Of a DNA stretch of 64,000 bases, positions 49,924 through 59,276 are shown piece after piece. Made by a program: the position numbers and the translations under genes. The notes under the pieces were generated by a model. It was not told the DNA's origin. It searched no databases and saw only the letters and a list, made by a program, of their open reading frames with translations. Position 1 is the first letter of the stretch, and each line of letters opens with the position of its first letter. This stretch comes from Hondaea fermentalgiana (lineage: Eukaryota > Sar > Bigyra > Thraustochytrida > Thraustochytriidae): contig NPFB01000019.1 of NCBI GenBank assembly GCA_014084085.1, positions 34,066 to 98,065 on the forward strand. The letters are read 5' to 3'.

Positions 49924-50640
49924 TCATTTGGTGCCTTGTGGCAGACATGTCGGGCAAGCGCAGGCACAACCGAGGATCGAGCATGGGCGGCAAATGGGCT
50001 TTTTGCACGAAGTATAGTACGCGATGGAATTTTCGCAGACGAAGCGATTACAATCGCCAACACAGCGCGATTCGGCACGTGGACACGAGCGGCACAATGG
50101 AGTCAGAGGCATCTCTCCTGAGAAAATGACGGGCGCCTGACGAAGGCAGCCGAGGCAAATCTCGAAGTCGGCGTCATCGCCCATGTCAATGTTTCTCTCA
50201 AGACATGCGCGGCATACAAGCGAGCATCCCCCGCAGCACGGGAAAACGGTTTCGGGCTCTTTATCCTCATTGCATGATGAGCATACCAGGCCTTTCGTCC
50301 GTGGGTTCTTGATGGTCATGGCCCGCTCGAAATCATCAAGGTTGGACCATGCGAGATTTAGTTGTGTGATGAATTGCTTGAGCAGACCTGGTTTCTCCCA
50401 GAGCACTTTGGCGCGCTCGTTGGTGAAGCCCTTAGGGCCAAATCCTAGCAACGCAAAGTATGAGAGATCCGGGTACGCATCGTGCACAGTACGATACCTT
50501 CGTTTCCAGAGCCTGCCTACGGGATATGGCCCCTCGTTGGTCTCTCCGCTCTCTTCTGCGTGCTTTCTGCTCCGCTTCCCGTGCCCGCTCCTGCCAGACG
50601 CCGTCGACTGCTCGTCTGATGGTTGCTTGCTCGTTGTCAT
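49924..50640 (-). CDS. RING-type zinc-finger protein with second cysteine cluster
   Basis: The 238-aa protein has a RING-like finger at residues 120-165 (C120, C123, C135/136, C139, C143, C146, C162, C165; GLVCSSCNEDK, then CRACLERN and CLGC). A second Cys-rich array lies at 183-232 with twelve cysteines (PLCRSCPRAESRCVGDCNRFVC, later CKKPICRPC and CACACPTC). The first 40 residues are Ser/Glu/Lys-rich, and 45-115 looks helical with conserved-looking aromatic residues. It is probably an E3 ubiquitin ligase or another zinc-binding adaptor. I do not recognise the exact family. The ATG at 50640 is chosen over 50856 because the added leader looks non-coding. It is divergent from the 915-aa membrane protein. 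Confidence 0.7.
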   Translation of the reverse strand: MTTSKQPSDEQSTASGRSGHGKRSRKHAEESGETNEGPYPVGRLWKRRYRTVHDAYPDLSYFALLGFGPKGFTNERAKVLWEKPGLLKQFITQLNLAWSNLDDFERAMTIKNPRTKGLVCSSCNEDKEPETVFPCCGGCSLVCRACLERNIDMGDDADFEICLGCLRQAPVIFSGEMPLTPLCRSCPRAESRCVGDCNRFVCENSIAYYTSCKKPICRPCSILGCACACPTCLPQGTK

Positions 50641-50964
50641 CTCGCGGTTGCTCAGAGTACGCCTGCTTTTCGCCAAGACAAGAAGAAAAAAAGGCCAAAG
50701 AGGGACTCTGCCAAGACCGTGCGGCCTCCAAGGCGCCCGCCAGCCAACTTGTCTCGTCCTGCGCCGCTGCGAGCGCGAGGAGGTTAGATTTTTGCAGGCA
50801 AGGTTTGCTTGCTCGGTTTGCTCTTGCAACTGTGAGCAAACGAAAAAACCAATCAAGTCAAACTATAAACACATCACTTGCTCGGCGCGCTGCGCGGCGC
50901 GCGGCGCGCAGGCCGCAGCCGATCAGCTCGGTGCGCGCGTTCTCCTTCCTGCCTGCTCGTCCCT

Positions 50965-51002
<38 letters not shown>

Positions 51003-51058
51003 GGCTGCGAGCGCAAGTGCTTTTACTTTAGACCTTGCCGCGCGCACGCGTGTAAAAG
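50641..51058. other. Divergent promoter with CAG repeat
   Basis: This 418-bp stretch contains an AGC trinucleotide repeat (50968-50999) in the leader of the 915-aa gene, and CGCAAGTG at 51012, about 40 bp before its ATG. Confidence 0.6.
50968..50999 (+). repeat. AGC trinucleotide repeat in 5' UTR
   Basis: About ten AGC units lie 60-90 bp upstream of the start codon. Confidence 0.9.
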
Positions 51059-53806
51059 ATGAGCGGCGGACGGCCCGACGCGCCGGGCTTTGCGTACCCG
51101 GCCAACGGCGCATTGCAAGGTGGCGGCTTCGAGGACATCCTGCAGAATGTGCTGTACGTGTCTCCCGGTCAAGCTGGAAAACGTGTCGCGCTGGAGTTCT
51201 CCGAGGGAACATTGAGCGCTATCGAGGCCGGGGCCTCAGCGCGCATCACGAGCGTCGAGCCCGACTCGATTTCTGTGCTCGCAGACGTGCGTTGCGGCCC
51301 GCTGCGAATCACCCCTGCAACAGATGACACCGCAATGTACAGCCCCCAGCCCGACAGCATTTCCTCGAACGCAACCGAGGTGAACATGGAAGGATTCTGT
51401 ATTTTCTCACACAGCGACCTCTTGGCTTCTCCTGTCGTAGCGTACACGGGGAGCTTCGATTACGACGCGAGCAGCGACACGGTGACCTTGTTTGAAAACA
51501 CCTCTTTACTTTACACGAGCCCTGGTGCCGACTACACGGGCTTTGTCAACAATAGCACGGGAACGCCAGAAAACTGGAATACGACCATGTGGGGGTCGGC
51601 CCCAGTGTTTTCTCAGATTGCATGGTTCGCTTTTAATTGCCGAGACCCAGAGTGGTACACGCAGCCGTGGTATGCACTTGTGTTCTACGATTTTCCGCGC
51701 ATTCTTAACGACCACGTTTTTGTCTATCCAAAGTCTGCGTCGTACGGAACTTATCTCACGAGCCTGCTCTTAACAGCAGTCCCACTGGTCGCCATTGCTT
51801 GCCTCGTTCTCTTTTTCGAACCTTTTGTTGCGCTACTTCGTCATATTGGTCGCGGCGTTCGTAACTTGCGGCGCAAGCGTAAAAGGCGCCTTCGACGAAA
51901 AGCCTACCAGCGCAGAGCAGCAAATAGATTTGCAGGCGATCTTTCCTCGGGCGGCACGGATCGACCGAATAGCTCGCTCGGGACGCGGCGGAACAACCTA
52001 AGGCGGGCGCGGTCTACTCAAGAGGTGGAGCTTTCGCAGTCGATCAGCAGTACGCTGCGCCGACAATCGGACATGTACAGCGCTCGGTCAAGCGAACACG
52101 AGCCACTTGCGAACGTGCCTGCTTCCTTTGATGACGACGAAGACGAGGAGCACGATGAGCGTTACGGGGAGCATGGAGCATTGACGGATGCGAGCGAGCA
52201 CATGGACACCGAGTCTGACGCAAGTGTCGAATTGAAAAAGACTTGCTGCGAAAAAAATTGCCAACCAATGGGATGCATGTGCTGCTTGCCTCGATCTTTA
52301 ACTGGCAATCCGCAGCCAGATGAACCTGCAGCATCGGAGGCGTACTCGCGCGACACGCGTCACTCAAGGCTCATGCAAATGAGTGCCGTCTCAGGCCACA
52401 GCTCGCTTGAGGTGCAAGGGCTTTCATCCCGCGAAAAGCGAAAAGAGGCGCTGCGACTGCGGCAGGAAATCATAGAACTTGACAAGCGCCTTGAAAAGAC
52501 GCTAACGCCCAGCAGCCTACCCAAAAGGGCATTCCTTATCTTTCTGCTCGTTCTCGCGCTTGTCGAGGTTCCCATCGGCATCACGCTGAGCCTTGCGTTC
52601 TACAATGTGCTACAGGAGTTTCAAGATGGGGCTGACCATGCGGAAAATATCTTTCAAACGGCTACAGCATTGGGCGAAGCCAATCTGGACATTGTCGAAA
52701 ATTTCGAATCGAGTTGCGGCTCGATCCTCTCCAGCACAGAAAGCGATCTGGTGGAGACGGAACTGCAGGAGCTGAATGAGTATCTGAGCCTGGTGAACAC
52801 GATCAACATCTTGCCAGCAAACCTCAATTTTCTTGGGGGCCTGCGAGAGGGTGTTTACATCGTATGGCAGGCGCTCAATGCTTTTCTGTGCATCATGGTG
52901 CTCAGTTCCATCTGGTCGGGGGTTCTGACGTATTGCCGCTTTACCTGGGGCGAGGAAAAGGTGGTTTGTCAGCAACCTTCCTTTTGCCTTGGCCGCTGTC
53001 TGCGGCCTCTGGTCATCTTCGTCTCATGCTTGAGCTGGGTTGCCATCGGGCTTTTCGTTGTTCTCCTCTCTGTGCTGGCAGACGCATGTTTTCGTCCCAG
53101 CTTTGTCCAAGTGAATACGACGGTAGCGAATTACCTTTCTTCCGCCGCAGCCCAGGACCAGGGCCACATTTACAATTACCAACGAGTCTTTACGCAGGAG
53201 CTGACGGATCTGAACCGTACAGTAACGTCTGTGAGCGAGTTCAATGTGGGCGCTTACCTCTCCAACTGCTACACGACGTCATTGGTCTTTAATCCGTACA
53301 CCTTCACCGTCATTCAAGCAAACAGAGCACATTTGGAGCTTGTGCAGAGTCTGCAGGCTTCGAATGGAAGTAGTTTAGGCTGCGATGCCGAAATGTACAC
53401 TACCTCGGGCTTTTACAGCGACTTGATCGCTACTACCCAGTGCTCAGGGCTTGGCACTGACTTTGGGGCAAGTATTGCGAATCTCTGCATACACGATGGC
53501 ATGTGGCAACTTTTTTCCTTTCTTGTTTCGCTCATTCTCTTTAATATCGTGGCGCTCGTCGTGTACAGCAACTCACGCGAACTGACGCCCAACCTCTATC
53601 GCATGCACGCCGGCAAGGAGCTGCAAACTCACATCCAGCAGCTGCAGAGCTTACTGCGCGATCTTTTGCAGGATCAAGGCGCTGGCGTGTCGGAGCCGCG
53701 TCTCTTTTCGCACTCAAACCTGACCTCGATTGGCCCTTCCGTGACAGGGTCTTCTGGGGCAACACGTGAGCGTGAAGGTGTGCCAAGCGATATAGATGTG
53801 GCATGA
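51059..53806 (+). CDS. Novel 915-aa multipass membrane protein
   Basis: I do not recognise a family. The layout is an N-terminal domain of about 235 residues with several N-glycosylation sequons (NAT, NTS, NNST, NTT) and no signal peptide, then TM1 (about 241-265). A basic RRKRKRRLRRK stretch, an acidic patch and a Cys-rich cluster (CCEKNCQPMGCMCC, a possible palmitoylation site) follow near 390-415. TM2 is near 495-520, a loop of about 90 residues follows, TM3 is near 600-625 and TM4 near 655-680. A second glycosylation-sequon loop with several Cys comes next, then TM5 (about 820-845) and a short coiled coil. Five helices with two large non-cytosolic loops loosely recall prominin or tweety proteins, but no motif proves this. 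Confidence 0.8.
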   Translation: MSGGRPDAPGFAYPANGALQGGGFEDILQNVLYVSPGQAGKRVALEFSEGTLSAIEAGASARITSVEPDSISVLADVRCGPLRITPATDDTAMYSPQPDSISSNATEVNMEGFCIFSHSDLLASPVVAYTGSFDYDASSDTVTLFENTSLLYTSPGADYTGFVNNSTGTPENWNTTMWGSAPVFSQIAWFAFNCRDPEWYTQPWYALVFYDFPRILNDHVFVYPKSASYGTYLTSLLLTAVPLVAIACLVLFFEPFVALLRHIGRGVRNLRRKRKRRLRRKAYQRRAANRFAGDLSSGGTDRPNSSLGTRRNNLRRARSTQEVELSQSISSTLRRQSDMYSARSSEHEPLANVPASFDDDEDEEHDERYGEHGALTDASEHMDTESDASVELKKTCCEKNCQPMGCMCCLPRSLTGNPQPDEPAASEAYSRDTRHSRLMQMSAVSGHSSLEVQGLSSREKRKEALRLRQEIIELDKRLEKTLTPSSLPKRAFLIFLLVLALVEVPIGITLSLAFYNVLQEFQDGADHAENIFQTATALGEANLDIVENFESSCGSILSSTESDLVETELQELNEYLSLVNTINILPANLNFLGGLREGVYIVWQALNAFLCIMVLSSIWSGVLTYCRFTWGEEKVVCQQPSFCLGRCLRPLVIFVSCLSWVAIGLFVVLLSVLADACFRPSFVQVNTTVANYLSSAAAQDQGHIYNYQRVFTQELTDLNRTVTSVSEFNVGAYLSNCYTTSLVFNPYTFTVIQANRAHLELVQSLQASNGSSLGCDAEMYTTSGFYSDLIATTQCSGLGTDFGASIANLCIHDGMWQLFSFLVSLILFNIVALVVYSNSRELTPNLYRMHAGKELQTHIQQLQSLLRDLLQDQGAGVSEPRLFSHSNLTSIGPSVTGSSGATREREGVPSDIDVA

Positions 53807-54004
53807 GTCGTGTCCTTTTCTTGAATGGAGCGGAGCACGCTTGCCGAGGATTAATCATGCCGCTATCGCTGCCGCTATCGCTGCCGCTACCACCGCAGTC
53901 GATCATGCATGAATATGATTTTCTGACAAATGAAGTGGCCTAAGAGTTAGAGGAAGAGCAAGCATGTGAAAAAGGAAAACGCCAATCGCCAATGTGATGA
54001 ATAC
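53807..54004. other. Convergent 3' region
   Basis: A short 198-bp stretch with a 12-bp GCCGCTATCGCT repeat near 53860-53890. Nothing else is seen. Confidence 0.6.
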
Positions 54005-55159
54005 CTAAAAGTTAAAGAGAAACTCAAACATACCGTCGCCCATGTTGGACATGTACGAGACAGCATTATGGTGCAGACCAAACTGGCAGTCGTCTTTGCG
54101 ATGCCAGTCGCCGCAAGTCTTGACAAGGGGCGAATATGCCATGAGCGCGCGGGCAAATCGGCTGAGTCCAGGCGCGTTCTTGCCAGCCTCACCCAGTGGA
54201 ATTCGATGAAAGTTTTCGCATGGAAGCATGTGGTACCATGTGGTGTCCGGAGCGCGGCGCATGGCCTCGTCGACCATGGACGGGCCGGTCGAGCTGAGAA
54301 CCTTGTGGCTCTTGCGCCGCTCGTACATGATGGAAAAGGTGACATTCCAGAATGGGTCGCCCTTGGGACCAGCCATGAGACTGTTCTGTACTTGTTCGTT
54401 GATCTTGTAAGGGGACTCAATGAGGCTTACACGGTCTTGCGGGATGTGTTCCCAAAAGTTTGTAAATGGCTCGTAATCCAAATCCGCGTAGATACCGCCG
54501 TACTTGTAAAGTACAAAGTACCGCACGGCGTCAGCGCGTTGAATGTTCATGTAAAAGTTGTCGTATGCCTCCAGAAACCAAGGAAAGTCTGTGGCAATGA
54601 GAGCGCGCCCTGACTCATCCGTCCAAAGCATGTGCGTATACTCTGGCTCGGGAAAGTATGTTTTCCAGAGATTGTGGTATTTAGTAAAGTCACCCTCGGG
54701 TACAATCTCATTTTTCCACTGCTGGTGGATAATTTTTGGCACCCCACGAGCCGCAGAAGAGGGTGTGCTCGGTGCAAGTCCTTTGCGCGGTTCGCGTGCA
54801 AGTTGCACTTGGGTGCGTAGCGCCACGTCACAGGGGCTTGTGAAGAAGAGCCACGCGCCCGTCAAGTACAAGGTGTTAAGTACAGCAATGGCCAGCAGCG
54901 CGAGGGCGATCCACCGTAGCGCGCGTGCTAGTTTGCTTTGCCAGTCGCGACCTGACGCGCCACGTAGGCCCGCAATACTCGCAAACTTGGAGGTGACATT
55001 GCTGCCACTGTCATCTTCGTGCAGCAGGTGCGCTCGTTCTGCTGCGCGTAGAACATCTTCGGGCCCACTGCCGATATCGACGGCTACGCTGCCGCCTTCT
55101 CCTCCGTCGTACGCCTGCGCGCCGCCGCTCGTGGCACGCGCTGGCCGTCGGGATAACAT
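54005..55159 (-). CDS. GT32 family glycosyltransferase (OCH1/SUR1-like), type II membrane protein
   Basis: The 384-aa protein has a cytosolic N-terminus, one membrane anchor at about residues 83-106, a short stem and a luminal catalytic domain. The GT32 signatures are VPKIIHQQWKN at 140-150, the aromatic WT-DES region at about 179-183, and the sugar-nucleotide DXD motif DLD at 226-228 within GGIYADLDYEPF. Relatives include yeast Och1 (N-glycan alpha-1,6-mannosyltransferase) and Sur1/Csh1 (inositol-phosphoceramide mannosyltransferases). I cannot tell which acceptor is used. It probably acts in the Golgi. A short C-terminal end (MFEFLFNF) is hydrophobic. Confidence 0.88.
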   Translation of the reverse strand: MLSRRPARATSGGAQAYDGGEGGSVAVDIGSGPEDVLRAAERAHLLHEDDSGSNVTSKFASIAGLRGASGRDWQSKLARALRWIALALLAIAVLNTLYLTGAWLFFTSPCDVALRTQVQLAREPRKGLAPSTPSSAARGVPKIIHQQWKNEIVPEGDFTKYHNLWKTYFPEPEYTHMLWTDESGRALIATDFPWFLEAYDNFYMNIQRADAVRYFVLYKYGGIYADLDYEPFTNFWEHIPQDRVSLIESPYKINEQVQNSLMAGPKGDPFWNVTFSIMYERRKSHKVLSSTGPSMVDEAMRRAPDTTWYHMLPCENFHRIPLGEAGKNAPGLSRFARALMAYSPLVKTCGDWHRKDDCQFGLHHNAVSYMSNMGDGMFEFLFNF

Positions 55160-55406
55160 TGCGAAGCCTCAAGTGTGTTTGTTTGCTTGTTTGTCTGTTG
55201 CCTTCTTCTTTCCTATTATTATGATCGACTTGTCACGGTTCTTGACTCAGCTGTGACTGTCTTCACCATAACGAGGTATAGGCCTAGACTTTTCGCCAGC
55301 AATGGAATTGCGAAAGATACTCGCGACTGGGAACAAGGTCCACGATAGAGGTGATGATGTTGACGACGGTGACGAGAAGAAAAAAAGATATATGTACACA
55401 CGGAAA
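55160..55406. other. Short intergenic region
   Basis: This 247-bp stretch contains the GT32 promoter and RING-H2 3' flank. No further feature is seen. Confidence 0.5.
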
Positions 55407-56693
55407 TCACACAACTTGCACGCGCTCGTAGCGACCGTCGTCATCACTACTATCGTCGCCATTGTCGTTCTCATTGCTAGGGTTGTTGTTGTTGCTGCTG
55501 CTGTTGTTGTTGGCGGTGAAGTTGATGTTATTGCCGCTACCGCTGCTGCTGCTGCTGTTATTGTTGTTGTTCTCGCGAGTGTTCGGCAGATCGCGCTCAT
55601 TAACATTAAAACGAAAACTCTGATTTGCCAGTCGTTCCGCAAAGGTGGTTGTCGAAGAGGCTTGCGCTGTGATGGGGCCCGTGTGATCGATTCGCACTGA
55701 TCTGTTCATGGAACCATCGGCATTCCGCCGCTCAATTTGTGAATCAGCCTCGCTGGTTGTTGCCTTGCTTCGATCGGACTCGACGGTGTTTGAAATGTCA
55801 TTGCGGCACATAGGACAAGTGGCATTCTGATTGAGCCATGTATCGACGCAATCTTTATGGAAAAAGTGGTCGCATGGCAATCGACGCAGCTCCTCGTCGG
55901 GCTCAAACTCGGTAATACAAATGGAACATTCGAGAGAATAGCCTTTCTCTGCAAAAGATGCCGGATCGAACTTTTCGACAGGAAGCTTGTTGATGGTTCG
56001 CTTGGGAACGCCCTTCGGCTTCATCCACGTGTACGGCAGCCAAAAGGGAAGGACGATGATGCTGAGCGCGACAAAGATGAAGATGACAATCGTAAAGAAG
56101 TAGTCGAGAACGACAAGGTGGATCCAGAAGAGCCACCAAAACAAGGTCCCGATTGCGCCGTCATTGTGCACAATCATGGCACTAAGAACCCAGACCCATG
56201 GGCTCAAGTTGCGAATGAAGCCCAATGTCTTGAGCACGACGGTACTTGGTGCATAATTGTACTTGCGGATTCGGACGAGGGTGAACCAACGCAAGGCGAC
56301 CTGGGTCTGGAGCAGCAAGAGCATGCCGATGGAAAGCGCCGACAGCGGGTGCTCACGAATCTCCTCAAAATGAAGACCAATGATTGTCAGCGAAGCGGCG
56401 AGGCTTGCCACAAACACAAGCACGAGGCCGCAGCAAATCTTGACGGGATCCTTTGTCATGGCTTGAAATATGGTGGACATTTGACCTTCGCTTTCCACGT
56501 ACATGTGGTAGTGCATCTCGGCGCGCGACGGCGCATTGGGATTCTGTGTTCCGTTCGCTCCTGCGCTCGAGGAGCCCATGTTGCCGGCTTCCGCGTCTGC
56601 TCGAGACGTCGAGGTACTTGAAGTCGTACCATTCTCGCCAGCGTGGTCTTGCCTTTGGGTCGGGGACGCGAGACGCGAGGCCGGGATGAACAT
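55407..56693 (-). CDS. Membrane-anchored RING-H2 E3 ubiquitin ligase
   Basis: The 428-aa protein has about four hydrophobic segments (about 85-106, 117-137, 158-176 and 183-220). They are followed by a RING-H2 finger at 256-296, CSICITEFEPDEEL then CDHFFHKDCVDTWL and CPMC, with all eight ligands. The C-terminal 120 residues are Asn/Ser-rich and disordered. The arrangement resembles plant and protist membrane RING-H2 ligases of endomembranes. The frame is open up to an ATG at 57050, which would add 119 Arg/Ala/Ser-rich residues. I favour 56693 but cannot exclude the longer form. It is divergent from the ZZ-bromodomain gene. Confidence 0.82.
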   Translation of the reverse strand: MFIPASRLASPTQRQDHAGENGTTSSTSTSRADAEAGNMGSSSAGANGTQNPNAPSRAEMHYHMYVESEGQMSTIFQAMTKDPVKICCGLVLVFVASLAASLTIIGLHFEEIREHPLSALSIGMLLLLQTQVALRWFTLVRIRKYNYAPSTVVLKTLGFIRNLSPWVWVLSAMIVHNDGAIGTLFWWLFWIHLVVLDYFFTIVIFIFVALSIIVLPFWLPYTWMKPKGVPKRTINKLPVEKFDPASFAEKGYSLECSICITEFEPDEELRRLPCDHFFHKDCVDTWLNQNATCPMCRNDISNTVESDRSKATTSEADSQIERRNADGSMNRSVRIDHTGPITAQASSTTTFAERLANQSFRFNVNERDLPNTRENNNNNSSSSSGSGNNINFTANNNSSSNNNNPSNENDNGDDSSDDDGRYERVQVV

Positions 56694-57050
56694 CTTTTGC
56701 AAGTCGCGGGGGCGCGCAGCGTCGAGCTCGCCGTCGCTGTCAGCGGAGCGGAGAAGCCGGCCGAACGAACGCGTCGATCCAGAGGGAACTCCCGACTTGC
56801 TCGTGATGAGACGGCGAGCGAGAGGCGATTCGAGGCCGACGGTCAGCGGGACTCTCGCGGTGAGGACCAGGCTCTGCTCTGCGCTGCTCTGCGCTGAGCG
56901 AAGGCCGCGCGCGCCGGCTGCAGCGAAGGAAGCGGGACTGGCGCTCGTGCGAGTCGAGTACGTGAAGCCCGCACTCGCACGCTCTTCTCCTGCTCTCTGT
57001 TCTGAGCGGGTCCCCGCAAGTCGGAAATCGAGCTTCAGCAAGTGAAACAA

Positions 57051-57421
57051 AGCGCCTCTGCCGCACTTCGGGACCGGCTATACCCGACTTGGCTGCCGCT
57101 CGCACCATCACCCAGCACGGCAATCAGCCAAGCAACTCACACTAGGCTAGCCATCGACGACAGTGGAGGAAAAGCGAATTATCCAGTGGAAAGAATCAAA
57201 GAGCAAGTGGACATCAAACGCGAATCAATCAATCAATCGATCAATCGATCGATCGATCTGTCGATCGATCGATCATTCGGGGTACCGCGCGCACTCCGGC
57301 TGCTGCTGCGGCGCGGCGGCGCGCTCCGAGAAGGGCGTCTGCGGCGGCGCCGGTCGCGGCAAAATCTCTGCGCGCACGCACGTCGGGCTTCTTTCTTCTG
57401 GTGTAGGGAAGGAAGCTGACG
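57051..57421. other. Divergent promoter with AATC/GATC repeats
   Basis: An AATC repeat grading into GATC (57222-57275) lies in this 371-bp region, followed by a CGG-rich leader of the ZZ-bromodomain gene. Confidence 0.6.
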
Positions 57422-59020
57422 ATGTCGGCGACCGCGGCGACCTCGTCCTCGTCGACGACGGCAGCGGCGACGGCGACGGCGGGCGAACAACTGGATAGCC
57501 TGGAAAGCCCGATCGCGGACGCGTCGACGGTGCTGACGAGCAGGAACGGCGAAGAGACGCGCGTGACGGCGACCTCGTCGCTGCTGTCGAAACGGCCGAA
57601 CTTTGCGGCGTACAAGTGCGATGTCTGCGACAAGTATCCCATTCGCGGATACAGATGGGAGTGCTCTGATTGCGAGGACTTTGACATGTGCAACGCGTGT
57701 CAAAAGCAAAAGAAGGGGAACCACAGCAAGAACCACGTGCTCGTTCGCTTTAAAGTGGCCCCAGCCGCCAAGACGACGAAATGGCGGCCCAGCGAGACGC
57801 AAAAGGAGGGCCCGGCGCTGTCTCAACGCACCCTGAGCCGCATGCAGTCCACAGAGGGATCAAAAAGCGCGGCAGCCCTACGGAGCGAAGTAACACGACT
57901 GAAAATCCCGCTTCCTGTGAAAAAGGTTGGGTCCCGAAAGGGAGAGCTGGCCATGCGACTCTTTGAGACGGGTGTGGACACATATGAAGCAACGACTGAA
58001 ATCCTGGAGCTCGAGGACGGGGTGCCCTTGAGCGTGGAGAGGCTCTTTATGATGAACGCGTTGGTGCAAGCAGACTTGGTGCGTGTGAGCACGTTGGATG
58101 CCTTGGAAGATCCTGCAGACAAGCGTCCCTCTCCGCCATTTAAAGCGGCTGAAGTTGCAAGCGTTTTGTGCGGCATGGTTGGCCAATTTGTACATCGCGA
58201 CAAGCATCAATTCGCATGGTTCAGCGAGCCCGTCTCCAAGGATGTCCCGCGCTATCACGAGGTCGTCAAGGAACCGATGGATCTCGGTACGTTGCTCAAG
58301 TCTCTCGAGTCGCGCGTGAAGCGGCCGTCTGCTCTGGAGGCGCAGGGACCGCACGCGCTCTTTGCCGAGGTGCTGCATGGTCTCAATTTGGTTTGGGAAA
58401 ATGCCACCTTGTTTAATCCTGCACAGCATCCCGTGCACGAGGAGGCTCTTCGCTTTAGGTGGATGCTGAGCGTGGTCTTGGTCAATGCATGCATTTTGTG
58501 GCCCGCGCTCTTTGACAAATATTGCGGCCCTGGCACGAGTTTTCCGGTCAAGCACGTATCTTACGATGACGTCAAGCCTAAACCTGTGCCTCGATTGATT
58601 TCGTCCAGCTCTTCTTTTACGGGATCGCTCGCGCCGGATTCGACTCCGCTGCCTGCCCCCCCTGCTCTGGGGAAACCGGCCGCACCGGCGGCGCCCAAGT
58701 CTTTGGACAGGCCTACATTAGAACGTGTCACCTCTGTGGGGTCCACGTCTGCCTCTGTTGGTATGAAGCGTCTGGCGTCTCCGCACACAGTTCAGAGGAC
58801 GCCCGACAGCGTCAAGCGCGAGCCGAGTCGGACCTCACAAGAGAGCGCGTCAGACGTTGGGCCGCGCGAACCCAAGTCGGCGCGCGCGGCGGCGAGCATT
58901 ATTGCAAGGCAGAAACGGGTGTTGCGGTCCATGAGGGACGAGGTCAAATTTTTGCATGAGCGTATCGACCACGTCGAGGCGGTTCTCCGGCCTTTTACAG
59001 TATCTTCCGATGCAGCATGA
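57422..59020 (+). CDS. ZZ zinc finger - SAP-like - bromodomain protein
   Basis: The 532-aa nuclear-type protein has a low-complexity Thr/Ala/Ser start (1-55). A ZZ finger follows at about 62-107 (YKCDVCDKYPIRGYRWECSDC, then DMCNAC and the HSKNH tail). A SAP-like DNA-binding helix pair lies at 150-182 (LRSEVTRLKIP, then GSRKGELAMRLFE). A bromodomain spans about 243-365 (FSEPVSKDVPRYHEVVKEPMDLGTL, then NATLFNPAQHPVH). The bromodomain acetyl-lysine Asn is Asn332, preceded by Phe instead of the usual Tyr. The C-terminus has a proline/serine linker and a short coiled coil (about 495-525). It probably reads acetylated histones in a chromatin complex. There is no catalytic HAT domain. Confidence 0.87.
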   Translation: MSATAATSSSSTTAAATATAGEQLDSLESPIADASTVLTSRNGEETRVTATSSLLSKRPNFAAYKCDVCDKYPIRGYRWECSDCEDFDMCNACQKQKKGNHSKNHVLVRFKVAPAAKTTKWRPSETQKEGPALSQRTLSRMQSTEGSKSAAALRSEVTRLKIPLPVKKVGSRKGELAMRLFETGVDTYEATTEILELEDGVPLSVERLFMMNALVQADLVRVSTLDALEDPADKRPSPPFKAAEVASVLCGMVGQFVHRDKHQFAWFSEPVSKDVPRYHEVVKEPMDLGTLLKSLESRVKRPSALEAQGPHALFAEVLHGLNLVWENATLFNPAQHPVHEEALRFRWMLSVVLVNACILWPALFDKYCGPGTSFPVKHVSYDDVKPKPVPRLISSSSSFTGSLAPDSTPLPAPPALGKPAAPAAPKSLDRPTLERVTSVGSTSASVGMKRLASPHTVQRTPDSVKREPSRTSQESASDVGPREPKSARAAASIIARQKRVLRSMRDEVKFLHERIDHVEAVLRPFTVSSDAA

Positions 59021-59276
59021 TTTGATTTGATGTAATCCACAACCACCAAGCTCAGAACTGCAATTACTTATAGAAAAAACGTCTGTTGCGTATGGGTAGA
59101 GGAAGAATGGGTTCCTGACTTGCCCCATGCGGAAAAAGGGTTCAGAAGCTTCTTTATAGAACTTTGATTGAAAAAACCAGACAGCTATTTTAGATGCGCG
59201 AGCAATAAAGAAAAAAAGAGGATTGCTTTGTGAAACGGCAGTAGTTTGTGTCCTTTTTCGTACAGAGAGAAAAGGA
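59021..59276. other. Convergent 3' region
   Basis: This 256-bp AT-rich stretch lies between two convergent stops. Nothing else is seen. Confidence 0.6.
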
